Part shown: positions 8,413-16,580 of the stretch, one piece after another | Layout of the letters: each line of letters opens with the position of its first letter | Numbering within the stretch: the stretch's first letter is position 1 | Source of the DNA: a virus | Virus record (IMG/VR): IMGVR_UViG_3300036791_000521 | Location: 1 to 34,501 of that record | Direction: 5' to 3' (one strand) | DNA length: 34,501 bases | Program-made: the position numbers and the translations under genes | The notes under the pieces: model-generated | Told to the model about the DNA's origin: nothing | What the model saw: the letters and a program-made list of their open reading frames with translations, nothing else | Databases searched by the model: none

Positions 8413-9108
8413 ATGAGCCTCATGTCGCCCCCGACACCCCCGCATCTCGAGGTCCTGGCAACCGGCGATCCCACGCCGCCGCCCGCCCAGCCACTCATCC
8501 TCAATGACGCCTATTTCGAACTTTCCGGCGTCAACCTGCGATGCCTGGTGCAGCACCTCGAGGTGGCGCCTGAGGTCAAAGCGGTAACCGTGACCTCATT
8601 CTGTGCAGAAACGGATTACCCAGGGGCTATTAAATGGCATCTAAGGGTAACATTTTACCAGAGCTTCGATGTGGGTGCAGTATATGACACGTTAAACGCT
8701 GCATACACCGCCTATCAGAACAGCGGCACGCCCGCCAGCTTCAAGGCCCGGCCCTATAGCTCCAAGGCGGCAGCCGCCAACAACCCCATCATCTCGGGCT
8801 TTGCCATTCCCCAGCCATTCGACCTCATTGCCGGTGACGCTGGTGCGGCCAGCCAAATCCAAATCGACTGGAACCTGACGCAATGGCCCGCCGTGGACAA
8901 GGGCGCCGTCGCTGCCACCGGAGCCACAGCCGGTGCGCCTGGCTACTTCACACCGAGTGGTGCCACCATCCCGGCCAACCTGGCTGCCCTTTCGGGCATC
9001 ACGGCCCAGCCCACCACTGACTGGACCTCCGGCCAGTACGTCATTACTGCCGACATGCTCGCCGCCCACTACGCGAGCGGGGCATGGTCGGCTGGCAAAG
9101 CGCCGTGA
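8413..9108 (+). CDS. Major tail tube protein (probable)
   Basis: The 231-aa, mostly beta protein lies where the tail tube gene is expected, between the neck genes and the chaperones, with a good TAGGAG 6 nt upstream. Residues 35-170 (LNDAYFELSGVNLRCLVQHL through SQIQIDWNLTQW) look like a tail-tube beta barrel. The Ala/Thr-rich C-terminus may be a surface appendage. A block of about 120 bp (roughly 8581-8705) uses codons unlike the rest of the gene (TTA, AGG, CTA, GTA, ACA, ATT, GGG), suggesting a recombination patch. Confidence 0.75.
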   Translation: MSLMSPPTPPHLEVLATGDPTPPPAQPLILNDAYFELSGVNLRCLVQHLEVAPEVKAVTVTSFCAETDYPGAIKWHLRVTFYQSFDVGAVYDTLNAAYTAYQNSGTPASFKARPYSSKAAAANNPIISGFAIPQPFDLIAGDAGAASQIQIDWNLTQWPAVDKGAVAATGATAGAPGYFTPSGATIPANLAALSGITAQPTTDWTSGQYVITADMLAAHYASGAWSAGKAP

Positions 9109-9464
9109 GCGAGGTCGAAACCAACGGCGCAGCCACGGTCGTGGGCGAGATGGTCGAACACGCCGACCTGAGCACACCATTGCCCACCGAGATGCAAGCC
9201 ACGCTGTCGTTTGTCAAGCGCCTACCCACACAACGGCTCCTCGACTCCCTAGCCCACTACGACTCGACGCCATATGGCGAGTTGCAGGAACAGATGCCAT
9301 CTCGAGTGCTGGCGTTCCGCTTACTGGTGCGGGAATACCCGAACCGCGACCTGGGCTCGTTGTGGCAACACGCCTACGACGTCGAAATCGAAATCGTAGA
9401 TTCGGACCCTACCTCCGCGCTCGGGCAGATGCCGTCGCTGCCTTCTGCGCCTACTTCCACATGA
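9105..9464 (+). CDS. Tail assembly chaperone, upstream frame (G-like)
   Basis: The 119-aa protein is the shorter of the two tail chaperones encoded between tail tube and tape measure genes. PTEMQATLSFVKRLPTQRLL and the end LWQHAYDVEIEIVDSDPTSA resemble actinophage G proteins, where the DPT-type segment marks the frameshift region. GTG 9105 overlaps the tail-protein stop as GTGA; an alternative ATG lies at 9084 but gives a 25-nt overlap. The last residues after the slip region (ALGQMPSLPSAPTST) look unconstrained. Confidence 0.75.
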   Translation: MSEVETNGAATVVGEMVEHADLSTPLPTEMQATLSFVKRLPTQRLLDSLAHYDSTPYGELQEQMPSRVLAFRLLVREYPNRDLGSLWQHAYDVEIEIVDSDPTSALGQMPSLPSAPTST

Positions 9465-9577
9465 AGCCCTCCGAGGTAGATGAGCTAGACGACGAAATGT
9501 GGGCCGGCATGGTCCGGCACATGGAGACTGAGGCCAGGGCCATCAAGGCGGCGAACGCCAAGATTCCGAAGCGGTAA
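9105..9577 (+). CDS. Tail assembly chaperone G-T fusion by -1 frameshift
   Basis: The frame one base back continues past the G stop to 9577 and encodes a clean helical acidic domain (ADAVAAFCAYFHMKPSEVDE, then LDDEMWAGMVRHMETEARAI) with no plausible start of its own. This is the T domain of lambda-like G-T chaperones. Ribosomes slipping -1 near 9396-9411, where G-frame GAC CCT becomes GGA CCC, would give about 157 aa. No perfect X XXY YYZ heptamer is visible; GGACCCT (9404-9410) is the nearest candidate. The fusion ends 3 nt before the tape measure ATG. The exact slip codon is unresolved. Confidence 0.7.
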
Positions 9578-9580
9578 GCC

Positions 9581-11722
9581 ATGGCTGGCCCGTCGATTGC
9601 GGTCCGCTTCCTCGGTGACTTCTCGAAGCTCAAGGCGGGCATGTCCGATGTTGGCGCCGCCGCCAAGGCTAACGGTGGTTCGATAAAGGACGCCTTTGCA
9701 CCAGCCTTGGCCGTGCTCAACAAAAGTGGCGTTCTGGGGCCCTTCAAGGAGGCGCTTGACGGTGTAGGTGAGTCGATTAACGCCGTCAAGGAGCACATCC
9801 GCGACCTACCGTTGGCGATGGCGGCGGCAGGCGCAGGGATCGCCGGGGTCGGCACTGCGCTTACAGCGATGGGCGACAAGGACAAAGCCGCCCACGCCCA
9901 GTTGCAAGCCGCCGTCGACGCGACCGGCAAGTCGTATGAAGGCTACGAGGGCCAGGTCGAATCGGCCATCAAGAAGCAAGAGAAGTTCGGCACCACTGCC
10001 AATACCACGCAGGACGCCCTGCGGATATTGACCCAAGCCACCAACGATCCGGCCAAGGCCATGCAATACCTGGGTACCGCCAGTGACCTGGCGGCAGCCA
10101 AGCACGAGACCCTGACGGTGGCGGCTCAGAGCATGGCGCAGGCCTATGCCGGGAACACTCGAGCCCTCAAAGAGTTCGGCATCCAGGCTGTGGCGTCGAA
10201 GAACCCCCAGCAAGCCCTTACGCTCGCGACCAACCAAGCTGGCAACGCCGACAAAACCCTGGCAGCAGCAAAACAAAAACTGAGCGACATCCAACTCTCC
10301 CTGTCCGGCAAAACCAAACTCACCCTGCAAGACCAAATCAAACTACGGGACGCTCAGCAGAAGGTCACGGACGCCACCAGCAAGGATGTCCTCGCCCAAA
10401 AGAAGATGCGGGAGGCGCAGGACACCCTCAAGACCGGCAACAAGCAAATGGCCGCGGCATTGGACGAACTGGGCACCAAACTCAAAGGCCAGGCATCTGC
10501 ATCAGCCGACACCTTCAGCGGCAGACTGCGGGAACTGAAGGCCAGGGGCGAGGACGCCATCTCGGTGTTCGGCCAGAAGTACGGGCCCGACCTGCAAAAG
10601 GCTGGCGCAGCCATGGCCGGACTGGGTGGCGCCATGAAGGCCGGGCAGGCGGCGATGGAGGCAGCGAAGGCGGCAGCCCTGGGCACCCGCATTGAACTGG
10701 GCCTGATGTCGGCGGCGACCAAGGTACAAACCGCCGTGCAATGGCTTCTCAATGCAGCCATGGACGCCAACCCCATCGTGCTGATCGTTATTGCCATCGT
10801 GGCGCTGGTCGCCATCATCGTGCTCGTCCTGGTCAAAACCGGCCTGCTCAAGGACGCCTGGAACGACATGAAGAAGGCAGCCGAGGCCGTATGGAACGCG
10901 ATACTCGTCGCCGTCCACGTCGTATGGGACTGGATCAAAACCAACTGGCCGCTACTGCTCGGCATCCTGCTCGGCCCCATAGCTCTGGCGGCGGCACTGA
11001 TCTATAAATACTGGGACAGCATCCTCAAGGGCATCCAAGCCGTATGGAACTGGATTCGCGCCGTGTGGGGCGACGTGGTCAACTTCCTGGTCGGCCCGAT
11101 CTCTGCTGCCATCCACTGGATTGCTGGCGCTTGGGGGGCAGTGACCGGCACCATCGCCTATGTCGTGGACTGGGTCAGAGCCGTTTGGGGCAGTCTATAT
11201 GGCGCACTCACCGGCACTATCGGGGCTGCCGTGGGATGGATACGGGGTGCCTGGGGCAGCATCATCGGAGCCGTACAGGGCGTGGTCAGCACTATCGAGG
11301 GCATCTTCAACGGCATGATCAACTTCATTGCCGGGCTCCCCGGCCGAATAGCGTCGGTCGCCTCTCACGCCTTCGACTCAATCATCGGTGCCGGTCGTGG
11401 TGCCATCAACGCCGTAATCGACGTATGGAACCACATGGCTGCGATGACCTCAATCAGCGTGGGCTTCACCGTGCCGGTGGTCAACAAAAAGATCAGCTTC
11501 ACTACCCCGCAGTTGGTCCCCGACTTGCCCCATCTGGCGCAGGGCGGTCTCATTGTCAACGAAGGCCTGGTCTACGCCCATGCCGGCGAAGTCATCTCAC
11601 CCGTGCCCAGTGGCGTAGGTGGCCCGGCAGTGGTCGTCCAAAACGCCCACTTCAACACCGAACTTGACATTGAACTGTTCATGCGCCGTGCCGCCTGGGT
11701 CGTCCAAACAGCGAGGATTTGA
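9581..11722 (+). CDS. Tape measure protein
   Basis: The 713-aa protein sets tail length and passes into the host envelope. Residues 1-90 open with AVRFLGDFSKLKAGMSDVGA, the usual tape-measure start. Residues 90-350 are a long Ala/Lys/Gln-rich helical region, mostly coiled coil. Residues about 405-425 (PIVLIVIAIVALVAIIVLVL) form a strong membrane span. Residues 435-570 are Trp-rich amphipathic repeats (VWNWIRAVWG, GAWGAVTG, VDWVRAVWG, GWIRGAWG). The C-terminus GGLIVNEGLVYAHAGEVISP is common in actinophage tape measures. It is the longest gene in the window and is coupled to the next by stop overlap. For a 713-aa tape measure a tail of about 100 nm would be usual. Confidence 0.92.
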   Translation: MAGPSIAVRFLGDFSKLKAGMSDVGAAAKANGGSIKDAFAPALAVLNKSGVLGPFKEALDGVGESINAVKEHIRDLPLAMAAAGAGIAGVGTALTAMGDKDKAAHAQLQAAVDATGKSYEGYEGQVESAIKKQEKFGTTANTTQDALRILTQATNDPAKAMQYLGTASDLAAAKHETLTVAAQSMAQAYAGNTRALKEFGIQAVASKNPQQALTLATNQAGNADKTLAAAKQKLSDIQLSLSGKTKLTLQDQIKLRDAQQKVTDATSKDVLAQKKMREAQDTLKTGNKQMAAALDELGTKLKGQASASADTFSGRLRELKARGEDAISVFGQKYGPDLQKAGAAMAGLGGAMKAGQAAMEAAKAAALGTRIELGLMSAATKVQTAVQWLLNAAMDANPIVLIVIAIVALVAIIVLVLVKTGLLKDAWNDMKKAAEAVWNAILVAVHVVWDWIKTNWPLLLGILLGPIALAAALIYKYWDSILKGIQAVWNWIRAVWGDVVNFLVGPISAAIHWIAGAWGAVTGTIAYVVDWVRAVWGSLYGALTGTIGAAVGWIRGAWGSIIGAVQGVVSTIEGIFNGMINFIAGLPGRIASVASHAFDSIIGAGRGAINAVIDVWNHMAAMTSISVGFTVPVVNKKISFTTPQLVPDLPHLAQGGLIVNEGLVYAHAGEVISPVPSGVGGPAVVVQNAHFNTELDIELFMRRAAWVVQTARI

Positions 11723-11724
11723 CC

Positions 11725-12624
11725 GTGACCAGTTGCGTTCGCAAGGCCTGGCTAACCCTCGGCACATTGAGCGTCCTATTGGAAGACTCAACCAAGGGCT
11801 ACTTCTGCACCGAACTAAACCTGGGCTATCCCGCAGCACGAGAGGTCATTAACAACCGCCCCGACCAAGACGGCGCAGACGACCGCACGCAATACATGGG
11901 GTCACGGGCCGTCACCGCCAACATCTCAGCACTGGCCGGGGCCGGGGCGCGGATCGACACCGTAGCCTCCCAGTTTGCGCCATTTATGGTCCCGAGCGCC
12001 CGACCGACGCTGCACTACATTCTTGATCGCCCCGGCGCAGCCGAACGCACCATGACCCTACGGGCGTCCAACTACGCCTGGCCGATCATCGGGTCATTCC
12101 AGCGAGACATTCAACTTGCCTGGGTCTGTTCCGACCCTTACGCCGCAGACCCGAATCAGTCGAGCGCCAGCGCCTACGCCGGATCATCGACCAGCCCTGG
12201 TCGCCTCTATAATCTGATCTTCCCACGGGTCTACCCGGTCGGCGGCGGCAGCGCCACCACTGGACAGATATTGCCGAAGGGCGACTTGAGTGTGCAACCC
12301 ATCTTCCAGATTTGGGGGCCAATCACTGCGCCCGTCATAACCCTCAACCTCATTGGCGGCGGTGGGGGCTGGCAAATCAAGTTCCTACCGCCTCTCATCA
12401 TCAATGCCAACCACTACGTCGAAATCGACACCTACGCCAAGACCGTCCGCATGGACGGCGACCCAATGCAATCGCAAAGCGCCTTGCTGGACTGGCAAAA
12501 CACCACCTGGCCGGTCTGCCCGCCCGTGCCACCGACGCAGGGAACCTACCTGCAACTCTCGGGCGGTTCAACCTCGGTCATCACGCAAGTCAAAGCGCTA
12601 TGGCACGACAGGTACCTATCGTGA
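11725..12624 (+). CDS. Distal-tail-like minor tail protein
   Basis: The 299-aa beta-rich protein is the first gene after the tape measure, the usual place of the Dit hub in siphoviruses. It contains GYFCTELNLGYPAAREVINN and a C-terminal galectin-like stretch NANHYVEIDTYAKTVRMDGD followed by WPVCPPVPP, which recurs in actinophage distal tail proteins. The frame is open from TTG 11719, but GTG 11725 is better spaced from GAGG (11713-11717). The gene overlaps the next by GTGA at 12621. Confidence 0.75.
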   Translation: MTSCVRKAWLTLGTLSVLLEDSTKGYFCTELNLGYPAAREVINNRPDQDGADDRTQYMGSRAVTANISALAGAGARIDTVASQFAPFMVPSARPTLHYILDRPGAAERTMTLRASNYAWPIIGSFQRDIQLAWVCSDPYAADPNQSSASAYAGSSTSPGRLYNLIFPRVYPVGGGSATTGQILPKGDLSVQPIFQIWGPITAPVITLNLIGGGGGWQIKFLPPLIINANHYVEIDTYAKTVRMDGDPMQSQSALLDWQNTTWPVCPPVPPTQGTYLQLSGGSTSVITQVKALWHDRYLS

Positions 12625-13913
12625 GCGTGCTCACCGCCGATGAACTCGAGAGCCGCGCTGCGCCTGGGACCTACCCGATACCAGCCGGTCGAGGCCGTTG
12701 GCGCTTCACCCTGCACAAACGGGTGTTCTCGACCGCCGCAACCTATCCGAATGCCACCAGCATCGGTGAGTTGACCGACGCCCGCAGTCGAAATCTCCAA
12801 CAAGCATGGAACCAACCAGCAGTCCTAACATTCGTGGTTGACGGGCACTCGCCATCCGCCGCCGAAGTAGCCGAGTTGCAGACCGATGTCATCGCCTGGC
12901 GCTGGAGTACGTCACTTGGCATAGACGTGCCTCTGTTCCGTGGCATCGTGGCGCAATCGCAGGACGACATCACCGAGCAATCGCATACCGTCACCTTTAC
13001 CTGCCACGACTACTTTGCCATGCTCTCCCGCCGCACCATCACCGATGACACGCCACTCACCTACACCCAACAGGACCAGGACCTAATCGTCCAAAATCTC
13101 CTGCACCTCGCCCTCAACGCCACGACCAGCGCCGGAGTTAGTTTCTCTCCGGGCAGCCAACTACCACTCTCGACAATCATTAGCAATCCAGACGGTAGTG
13201 GACGTGCCGCACTCAGCGGCCAACTACGAGACCGCTCATACCTGGGCAACACCATCATCGGCAACGAAATCGACAACCTGGCAAAAGTCATCAATGGCTT
13301 CGACTATGACGTATTAGCGCGCTCAGATGCAAACGGTATCGACTACCTACGGCTCTTTTACCCACAGCAGGGCGTCACCCGCAACGACATGACCTTCACC
13401 TATGGCGCCAACGTGGCAACCGTCAGCCGTTCGATTAACTCTGCCGACTACAGCAACTACATTCGCGTCCTCGGCAACAACGGCTCCAGCGACCCGAACG
13501 CCGCCCAAATGTTCTCCGAAGATTGGAACGCCGACAGCAACAATGTCGGGCAAGTCCCGGTCGGGCTATGGATGACCGGCGCTGCCGCCTCCGACGTAAA
13601 CATCCAAGCCACCCTGGACGAAAAGGCGACTGGCGACCTGAGCATGGATGGCATCCTGCAACCTGTCTACACGCTGGGACTCCGGCCCGGCTTCTACAAC
13701 ATCGGCTACCCGAACATGGGTGACACCGTGCAGTTACAGGTGAACTCAGGCCGACTAAACGTCAATACGCCAGTGCGAGTGCTCGGCATCACCTACGGCA
13801 TTGGCGACGACGGCGAGGAAAACGTAAGCCTCACGGTGGCCCGTCCCGTAATCACCCTGTCTGCAATCCTGGCCGAGCAACAACGCCAGGTCGCCGCCCT
13901 GACCCGGAGGTAA
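12621..13913 (+). CDS. Tail hub / minor tail protein
   Basis: The 430-aa protein follows Dit and should be the tail-associated hub or tail-tip protein. It has WRFTLHKRVFSTAA early, HTVTFTCHDYFAMLSRRTIT (about residues 120-140) and a late VRVLGITYGIGDDGEENVSL before TVARP. The last is the sheet typical of Gp37-like/Tal hub proteins, which carry an LGITY.IGDDG.E.V.L strand. The frame is open from 12312; GTG 12621 is chosen for the GTGA overlap with Dit. ATG 12600 is an alternative. No lysozyme or peptidase motif is visible. Confidence 0.7.
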   Translation: MSVLTADELESRAAPGTYPIPAGRGRWRFTLHKRVFSTAATYPNATSIGELTDARSRNLQQAWNQPAVLTFVVDGHSPSAAEVAELQTDVIAWRWSTSLGIDVPLFRGIVAQSQDDITEQSHTVTFTCHDYFAMLSRRTITDDTPLTYTQQDQDLIVQNLLHLALNATTSAGVSFSPGSQLPLSTIISNPDGSGRAALSGQLRDRSYLGNTIIGNEIDNLAKVINGFDYDVLARSDANGIDYLRLFYPQQGVTRNDMTFTYGANVATVSRSINSADYSNYIRVLGNNGSSDPNAAQMFSEDWNADSNNVGQVPVGLWMTGAAASDVNIQATLDEKATGDLSMDGILQPVYTLGLRPGFYNIGYPNMGDTVQLQVNSGRLNVNTPVRVLGITYGIGDDGEENVSLTVARPVITLSAILAEQQRQVAALTRR

Positions 13914-13917
13914 ACAC

Positions 13918-14931
13918 ATGACTCGTTACACGCCCCAATGGCTCCAGAGCGGAAGCTACGCGGCCAGTCAAGACCGCCGCCTCATCGGTGCCCTGTGGCC
14001 CGCCCCGGCCACGACCGGCTGCGCCGTCAGCGTGGCCTCGGCCATGACCCTGAACATCGCCGCCGGTCAAGTGGCCGTGCCCTCGCAGAACAACACCGGC
14101 TCGACGCTGTGCAGCTCAGACGCCGTCGAACAGGTGGTCCTGGCGGCCGCTCCGCCGTCCGGCCAAAACCGCATAGACGTGGTGGCCTGCCACCCCCGGG
14201 GCGCCGACCTGGACGGCGGCAGCAACAACGACTTCATTTTCGACGTCGTCCAGGGCACGGCCGCCACGGCGGGCTCAGAGGTCGCTCCGGCGGTCCCGGC
14301 TGGACGAGTGGCGCTGGCGAATGTGACAGTGCCAGGCGGGGCGGCCGCCATCGTGGCCGGAAACATCGTTGACGTGCGCCCTGGTGGGTTAGGAATGGGC
14401 GCTGGTGGTCTACCGCCGCCCATTACCAGCGGCAGCACTATTCAGGCATGGCAAGACAGTACGGGTGAATGGTTCGTTGCCAAGAACGGCGTGAATGGTG
14501 GAACCTGGAGAAAGGCACGGGACGTGCTCCACGCCCACGTGTACCGGTCTGCCTCTTGGAGTTTTAGCGCTGGCGAAATAACCTTCAACTTCGACACGGC
14601 CGTATTTGACGCCTACGGCCTATTCACGCCCGGCGGGAACTTCACGTGTCCCATTCCAGGACTATGGCAGGTAGCGAGCAAGTACTCCCATACGCCCGTG
14701 GGCACTAACTACACCTATATGGGAGTGACTGTTAACGGGGTGGTGAGTGCGTACGTTGGCGGCTTCAATACAAGTCTCACCGCAGGCTCACAAACAGCAT
14801 GCACCCCGATCCTGGTCAAGGCCGCCGCCGGTGACCATATCGGCCACGTAATCGGCGCCTCCGCAATAATGAATGGAACCGTTGGACAGCCTTACACGTG
14901 GGGGACGTTGGACTATATCGGCACCGGCTGA
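13918..14931 (+). CDS. Minor tail protein with C1q-like C-terminus; receptor-binding candidate
   Basis: The 337-aa protein is read from ATG 13918 with GGAGG at 13906-13910. Residues 1-160 resemble the baseplate-anchoring N-terminus of actinophage minor tail proteins (QWLQSGSYAASQDRRLIGAL). A Gly-rich hinge follows (about 160-175, GGLGMGAGGLPPP). Residues 200-337 form a beta jelly roll like C1q/TNF domains: FDTAVFDAYGLFTPGGNFTC, then PIPGLWQVASKYSHTP and a Gly-rich end. C1q-like domains at tail-fibre ends are often receptor binders. It is the last large tail gene, consistent with the host-recognition tip. Confidence 0.68.
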   Translation: MTRYTPQWLQSGSYAASQDRRLIGALWPAPATTGCAVSVASAMTLNIAAGQVAVPSQNNTGSTLCSSDAVEQVVLAAAPPSGQNRIDVVACHPRGADLDGGSNNDFIFDVVQGTAATAGSEVAPAVPAGRVALANVTVPGGAAAIVAGNIVDVRPGGLGMGAGGLPPPITSGSTIQAWQDSTGEWFVAKNGVNGGTWRKARDVLHAHVYRSASWSFSAGEITFNFDTAVFDAYGLFTPGGNFTCPIPGLWQVASKYSHTPVGTNYTYMGVTVNGVVSAYVGGFNTSLTAGSQTACTPILVKAAAGDHIGHVIGASAIMNGTVGQPYTWGTLDYIGTG

Positions 14932-14941
14932 AAGGAACACG

Positions 14942-15277
14942 ATGAGCTACCAAACCCAAGCCGCACTTGAGGCCGACTACAGCTTCCAGCAGCGCAGCCG
15001 GGCCTGCGCCATCCAACAGGCCGAGACGTACAAGGACGACCAACGCCCCGACTTCGTGGCCCTGGCCGAGAGCGTGCTGCGAGACGATGCCGGACCGACC
15101 TCGGCCTTCGCCCGCCTGAACGCAGCCGGACCGGGCATTGCCGACAAGGTCGACAACGGCGACGGCACCATCGACTCCGACAAGGTGACCGACGCCGACC
15201 TGCTCAGCTTGACTCAGGCCAACTGGCAAATCATAGCCCCGCTTTACTTCAGCGCAGACGGGAGCCCCATCACATGA
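14942..15277 (+). CDS. Hypothetical small tail-region protein
   Basis: The 111-aa acidic protein begins MSYQTQAALEADYSFQQRSR. ATG 14942 has a strong AAAGGA about 6 nt upstream, whereas the in-frame extension to 14873 runs into the preceding gene. It has helices followed by IADKVDNGDGTIDSDKVTDA, which resembles a short Asp-rich calcium-type loop. Actinophages often carry a protein of this size between minor tail and lysis genes; its function is unknown. It overlaps the next gene by ATGA. Confidence 0.7.
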   Translation: MSYQTQAALEADYSFQQRSRACAIQQAETYKDDQRPDFVALAESVLRDDAGPTSAFARLNAAGPGIADKVDNGDGTIDSDKVTDADLLSLTQANWQIIAPLYFSADGSPIT

Positions 15278-15453
15278 CCGACCAACCGCGTGAGCACTTC
15301 GACCGAGACATCAAATGGCCCGAGCGCCGCCAGGAACCGCCCGAGGAACGAACCCACGGCGACACAATCCCCGACCTTGTAGACGGCCCCTTCACCTATT
15401 GGGTCAAACGGCTCAAGGGCGACGAGGAAATCGGCTACGAGGGCGAACGATGA
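15274..15453 (+). CDS. Hypothetical 59-aa protein before the endolysin
   Basis: The frame MTDQPREHFDRDIKWPERRQ (59 aa in all) is linked to both neighbours by ATGA overlaps at 15274 and 15450, strong evidence that it is translated. It is very charged and has no membrane segment or known motif. The C-terminal PFTYWVKRLKGDEEIGYEGE could be a small folded strand-helix. No function can be assigned. Confidence 0.62.
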   Translation: MTDQPREHFDRDIKWPERRQEPPEERTHGDTIPDLVDGPFTYWVKRLKGDEEIGYEGER

Positions 15454-16235
15454 GCCTCATCCGCATACCCATGCCCTCACCCTGCTATTCGGATCGTGAC
15501 AGCGGGGTGCGCCTGATAGTGCTGCATACCGCCGAAGGGGCGAGAACGATTGAGTCGCTCGGCAACTTCTTCGCCAATGGCGCCAACGAAGTCTCGAGTC
15601 ACGCCGGAGCCGACGATAAGCCCGGCACCATCGGCGTCTACGTCGAACGAGCCATGAAAAGTTGGACGCAAGCCAACGCCAATCCATATTGCGTGAGCAT
15701 GGAGATGTGCGCCTTTGCGGCCTGGTCGACGGCGGAATGGGACCAGCACCCGAACATCCTCGCCAATACCGCCGCCTGGATTGCCGAGGAAGCCGCCGCC
15801 TTCAATATCCCCATCACTCGCCTGAACGCCGGACAGGCGCAAGGCGGCGCTGCGGGGGTGTGTCAGCACATCGACCTCGGCTCCATGGGTGGCGGGCATG
15901 TCGATTGCGACTACGGCACTGGCACCTTCCCCATGGACCGCGTGCTAGACATGGCTCGAGGCGGTGCCCCCCTTCCCCCGGTCCCTATCACACCCGCGCC
16001 GGGTGGGGCACCGCCCTTCCCTGGTACCTTGCTCGTCAACTTCACGCAGGGGCACGGCACCAGGCAATGGCAACAACAGATGGCGGCTCGGGGTTGGAGC
16101 CTTGGCGTCGATGATATGTACGGCGGCGAGAGCGAACGAGTCTGCACCCAGTTCCAACAAGAGAAGGGCCTGGGCGTGGACGGCGTAGTGGGCCCGGAGA
16201 CCTGGGCTGCCGCCTGGACTGCGCCTGTCACCTAA
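15450..16235 (+). CDS. Endolysin: N-acetylmuramoyl-L-alanine amidase with peptidoglycan-binding domain
   Basis: The 261-aa protein cuts the amide bond between muramic acid and the stem peptide to lyse the host. Residues 1-170 are an Amidase_2 domain: LIVLHTAEG (zinc ligand H26), then GVCQHIDLG (H140) and GGGHVDCDYG (H150 and C153/D154 near the active site). A Pro-rich linker (about 172-195) leads to a PG_binding_1 domain at 197-257 (TRQWQQQMAARGW ... VDGVVGPETWAAA). ATG 15450 overlaps the previous stop (ATGA), so the longer open frame is not needed. A holin-like gene follows at once. Confidence 0.92.
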   Translation: MSLIRIPMPSPCYSDRDSGVRLIVLHTAEGARTIESLGNFFANGANEVSSHAGADDKPGTIGVYVERAMKSWTQANANPYCVSMEMCAFAAWSTAEWDQHPNILANTAAWIAEEAAAFNIPITRLNAGQAQGGAAGVCQHIDLGSMGGGHVDCDYGTGTFPMDRVLDMARGGAPLPPVPITPAPGGAPPFPGTLLVNFTQGHGTRQWQQQMAARGWSLGVDDMYGGESERVCTQFQQEKGLGVDGVVGPETWAAAWTAPVT

Positions 16236-16424
16236 ATGCCCTGGCGGTTCAAACGGCGGATATACCTGGCCGTGCTCGGGGCCGTGGCCCTGGCCCTGGC
16301 TGTCATTGTGCTGATACAGAATCAGAGCCTCAGCACCGAGCTACTAGCCTCCCTCGGCGTGGTCGGGGCAGCGGCCATTCTCATCGTCAGCCTGCCCACC
16401 AATGGGAACGGCAACGACCACTGA
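16236..16424 (+). CDS. Holin-like membrane protein
   Basis: The 62-aa protein has a short basic N-terminus (MPWRFKRRIY) and two hydrophobic segments, LAVLGAVALALAVIVLI and LLASLGVVGAAAILIVSL, separated by a polar turn, with a hydrophilic tail. This fits a small class II-type holin. Its ATG directly follows the endolysin TAA (TAAATG). No other lysis gene such as a LysB esterase is nearby. Holin is inferred from topology and location. Confidence 0.7.
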   Translation: MPWRFKRRIYLAVLGAVALALAVIVLIQNQSLSTELLASLGVVGAAAILIVSLPTNGNGNDH

Positions 16425-16528
16425 ACCCGCACCGCCGTCGCGACATCCTGCTCGTCTGGCTGCTCATAGCCACCACCTGTGCGCTCCTGGCGTGGGTTAT
16501 TGCCGTCGTGGTGCTGTTAGTCACCTAA
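16421..16528 (+). CDS. Possible second lysis-cassette membrane peptide with CTG start
   Basis: The frame starting at CTG 16421 reads LNPHRRRDILLVWLLIATTC, then ALLAWVIAVVVLLVT: a basic head and one strong membrane span, 35 aa. The CTG overlaps the holin-like stop as CTGA, mimicking the ATGA/GTGA overlaps used elsewhere. No ATG, GTG or TTG lies near upstream in frame. It may start at CTG, be reached by a -1 shift at the holin end, or be a decayed gene whose start was lost. Confidence 0.42.
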   Translation: MNPHRRRDILLVWLLIATTCALLAWVIAVVVLLVT

Positions 16529-16535
16529 CACGCGG

Positions 16536-16571
16536 AAATACTTGAATGAGGCCACCACTCTGTGGTAACCT
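16536..16571 (+). promoter_or_regulatory. Promoter for the XRE regulator, probably leaderless
   Basis: TTGAAT (16542-16547), an 18-nt spacer and TAACCT (16566-16571) lie 9 nt before the ATG at 16581, so transcription would start near the start codon. The 12-mer AAATACTTGAAT (16536-16547) recurs exactly at 32801-32812, with the same 18-nt spacer, ahead of the other predicted DNA-binding gene. There is no Shine-Dalgarno sequence between -10 and ATG. Confidence 0.55.
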
Positions 16572-16580
16572 TGCTGTTCC

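Noticed and set aside
12312-12620. N-terminal extension of the tail hub gene
   Set aside because: It is an out-of-frame reading of the distal tail gene; GTG 12621 gives a GTGA overlap and a normal hub start.
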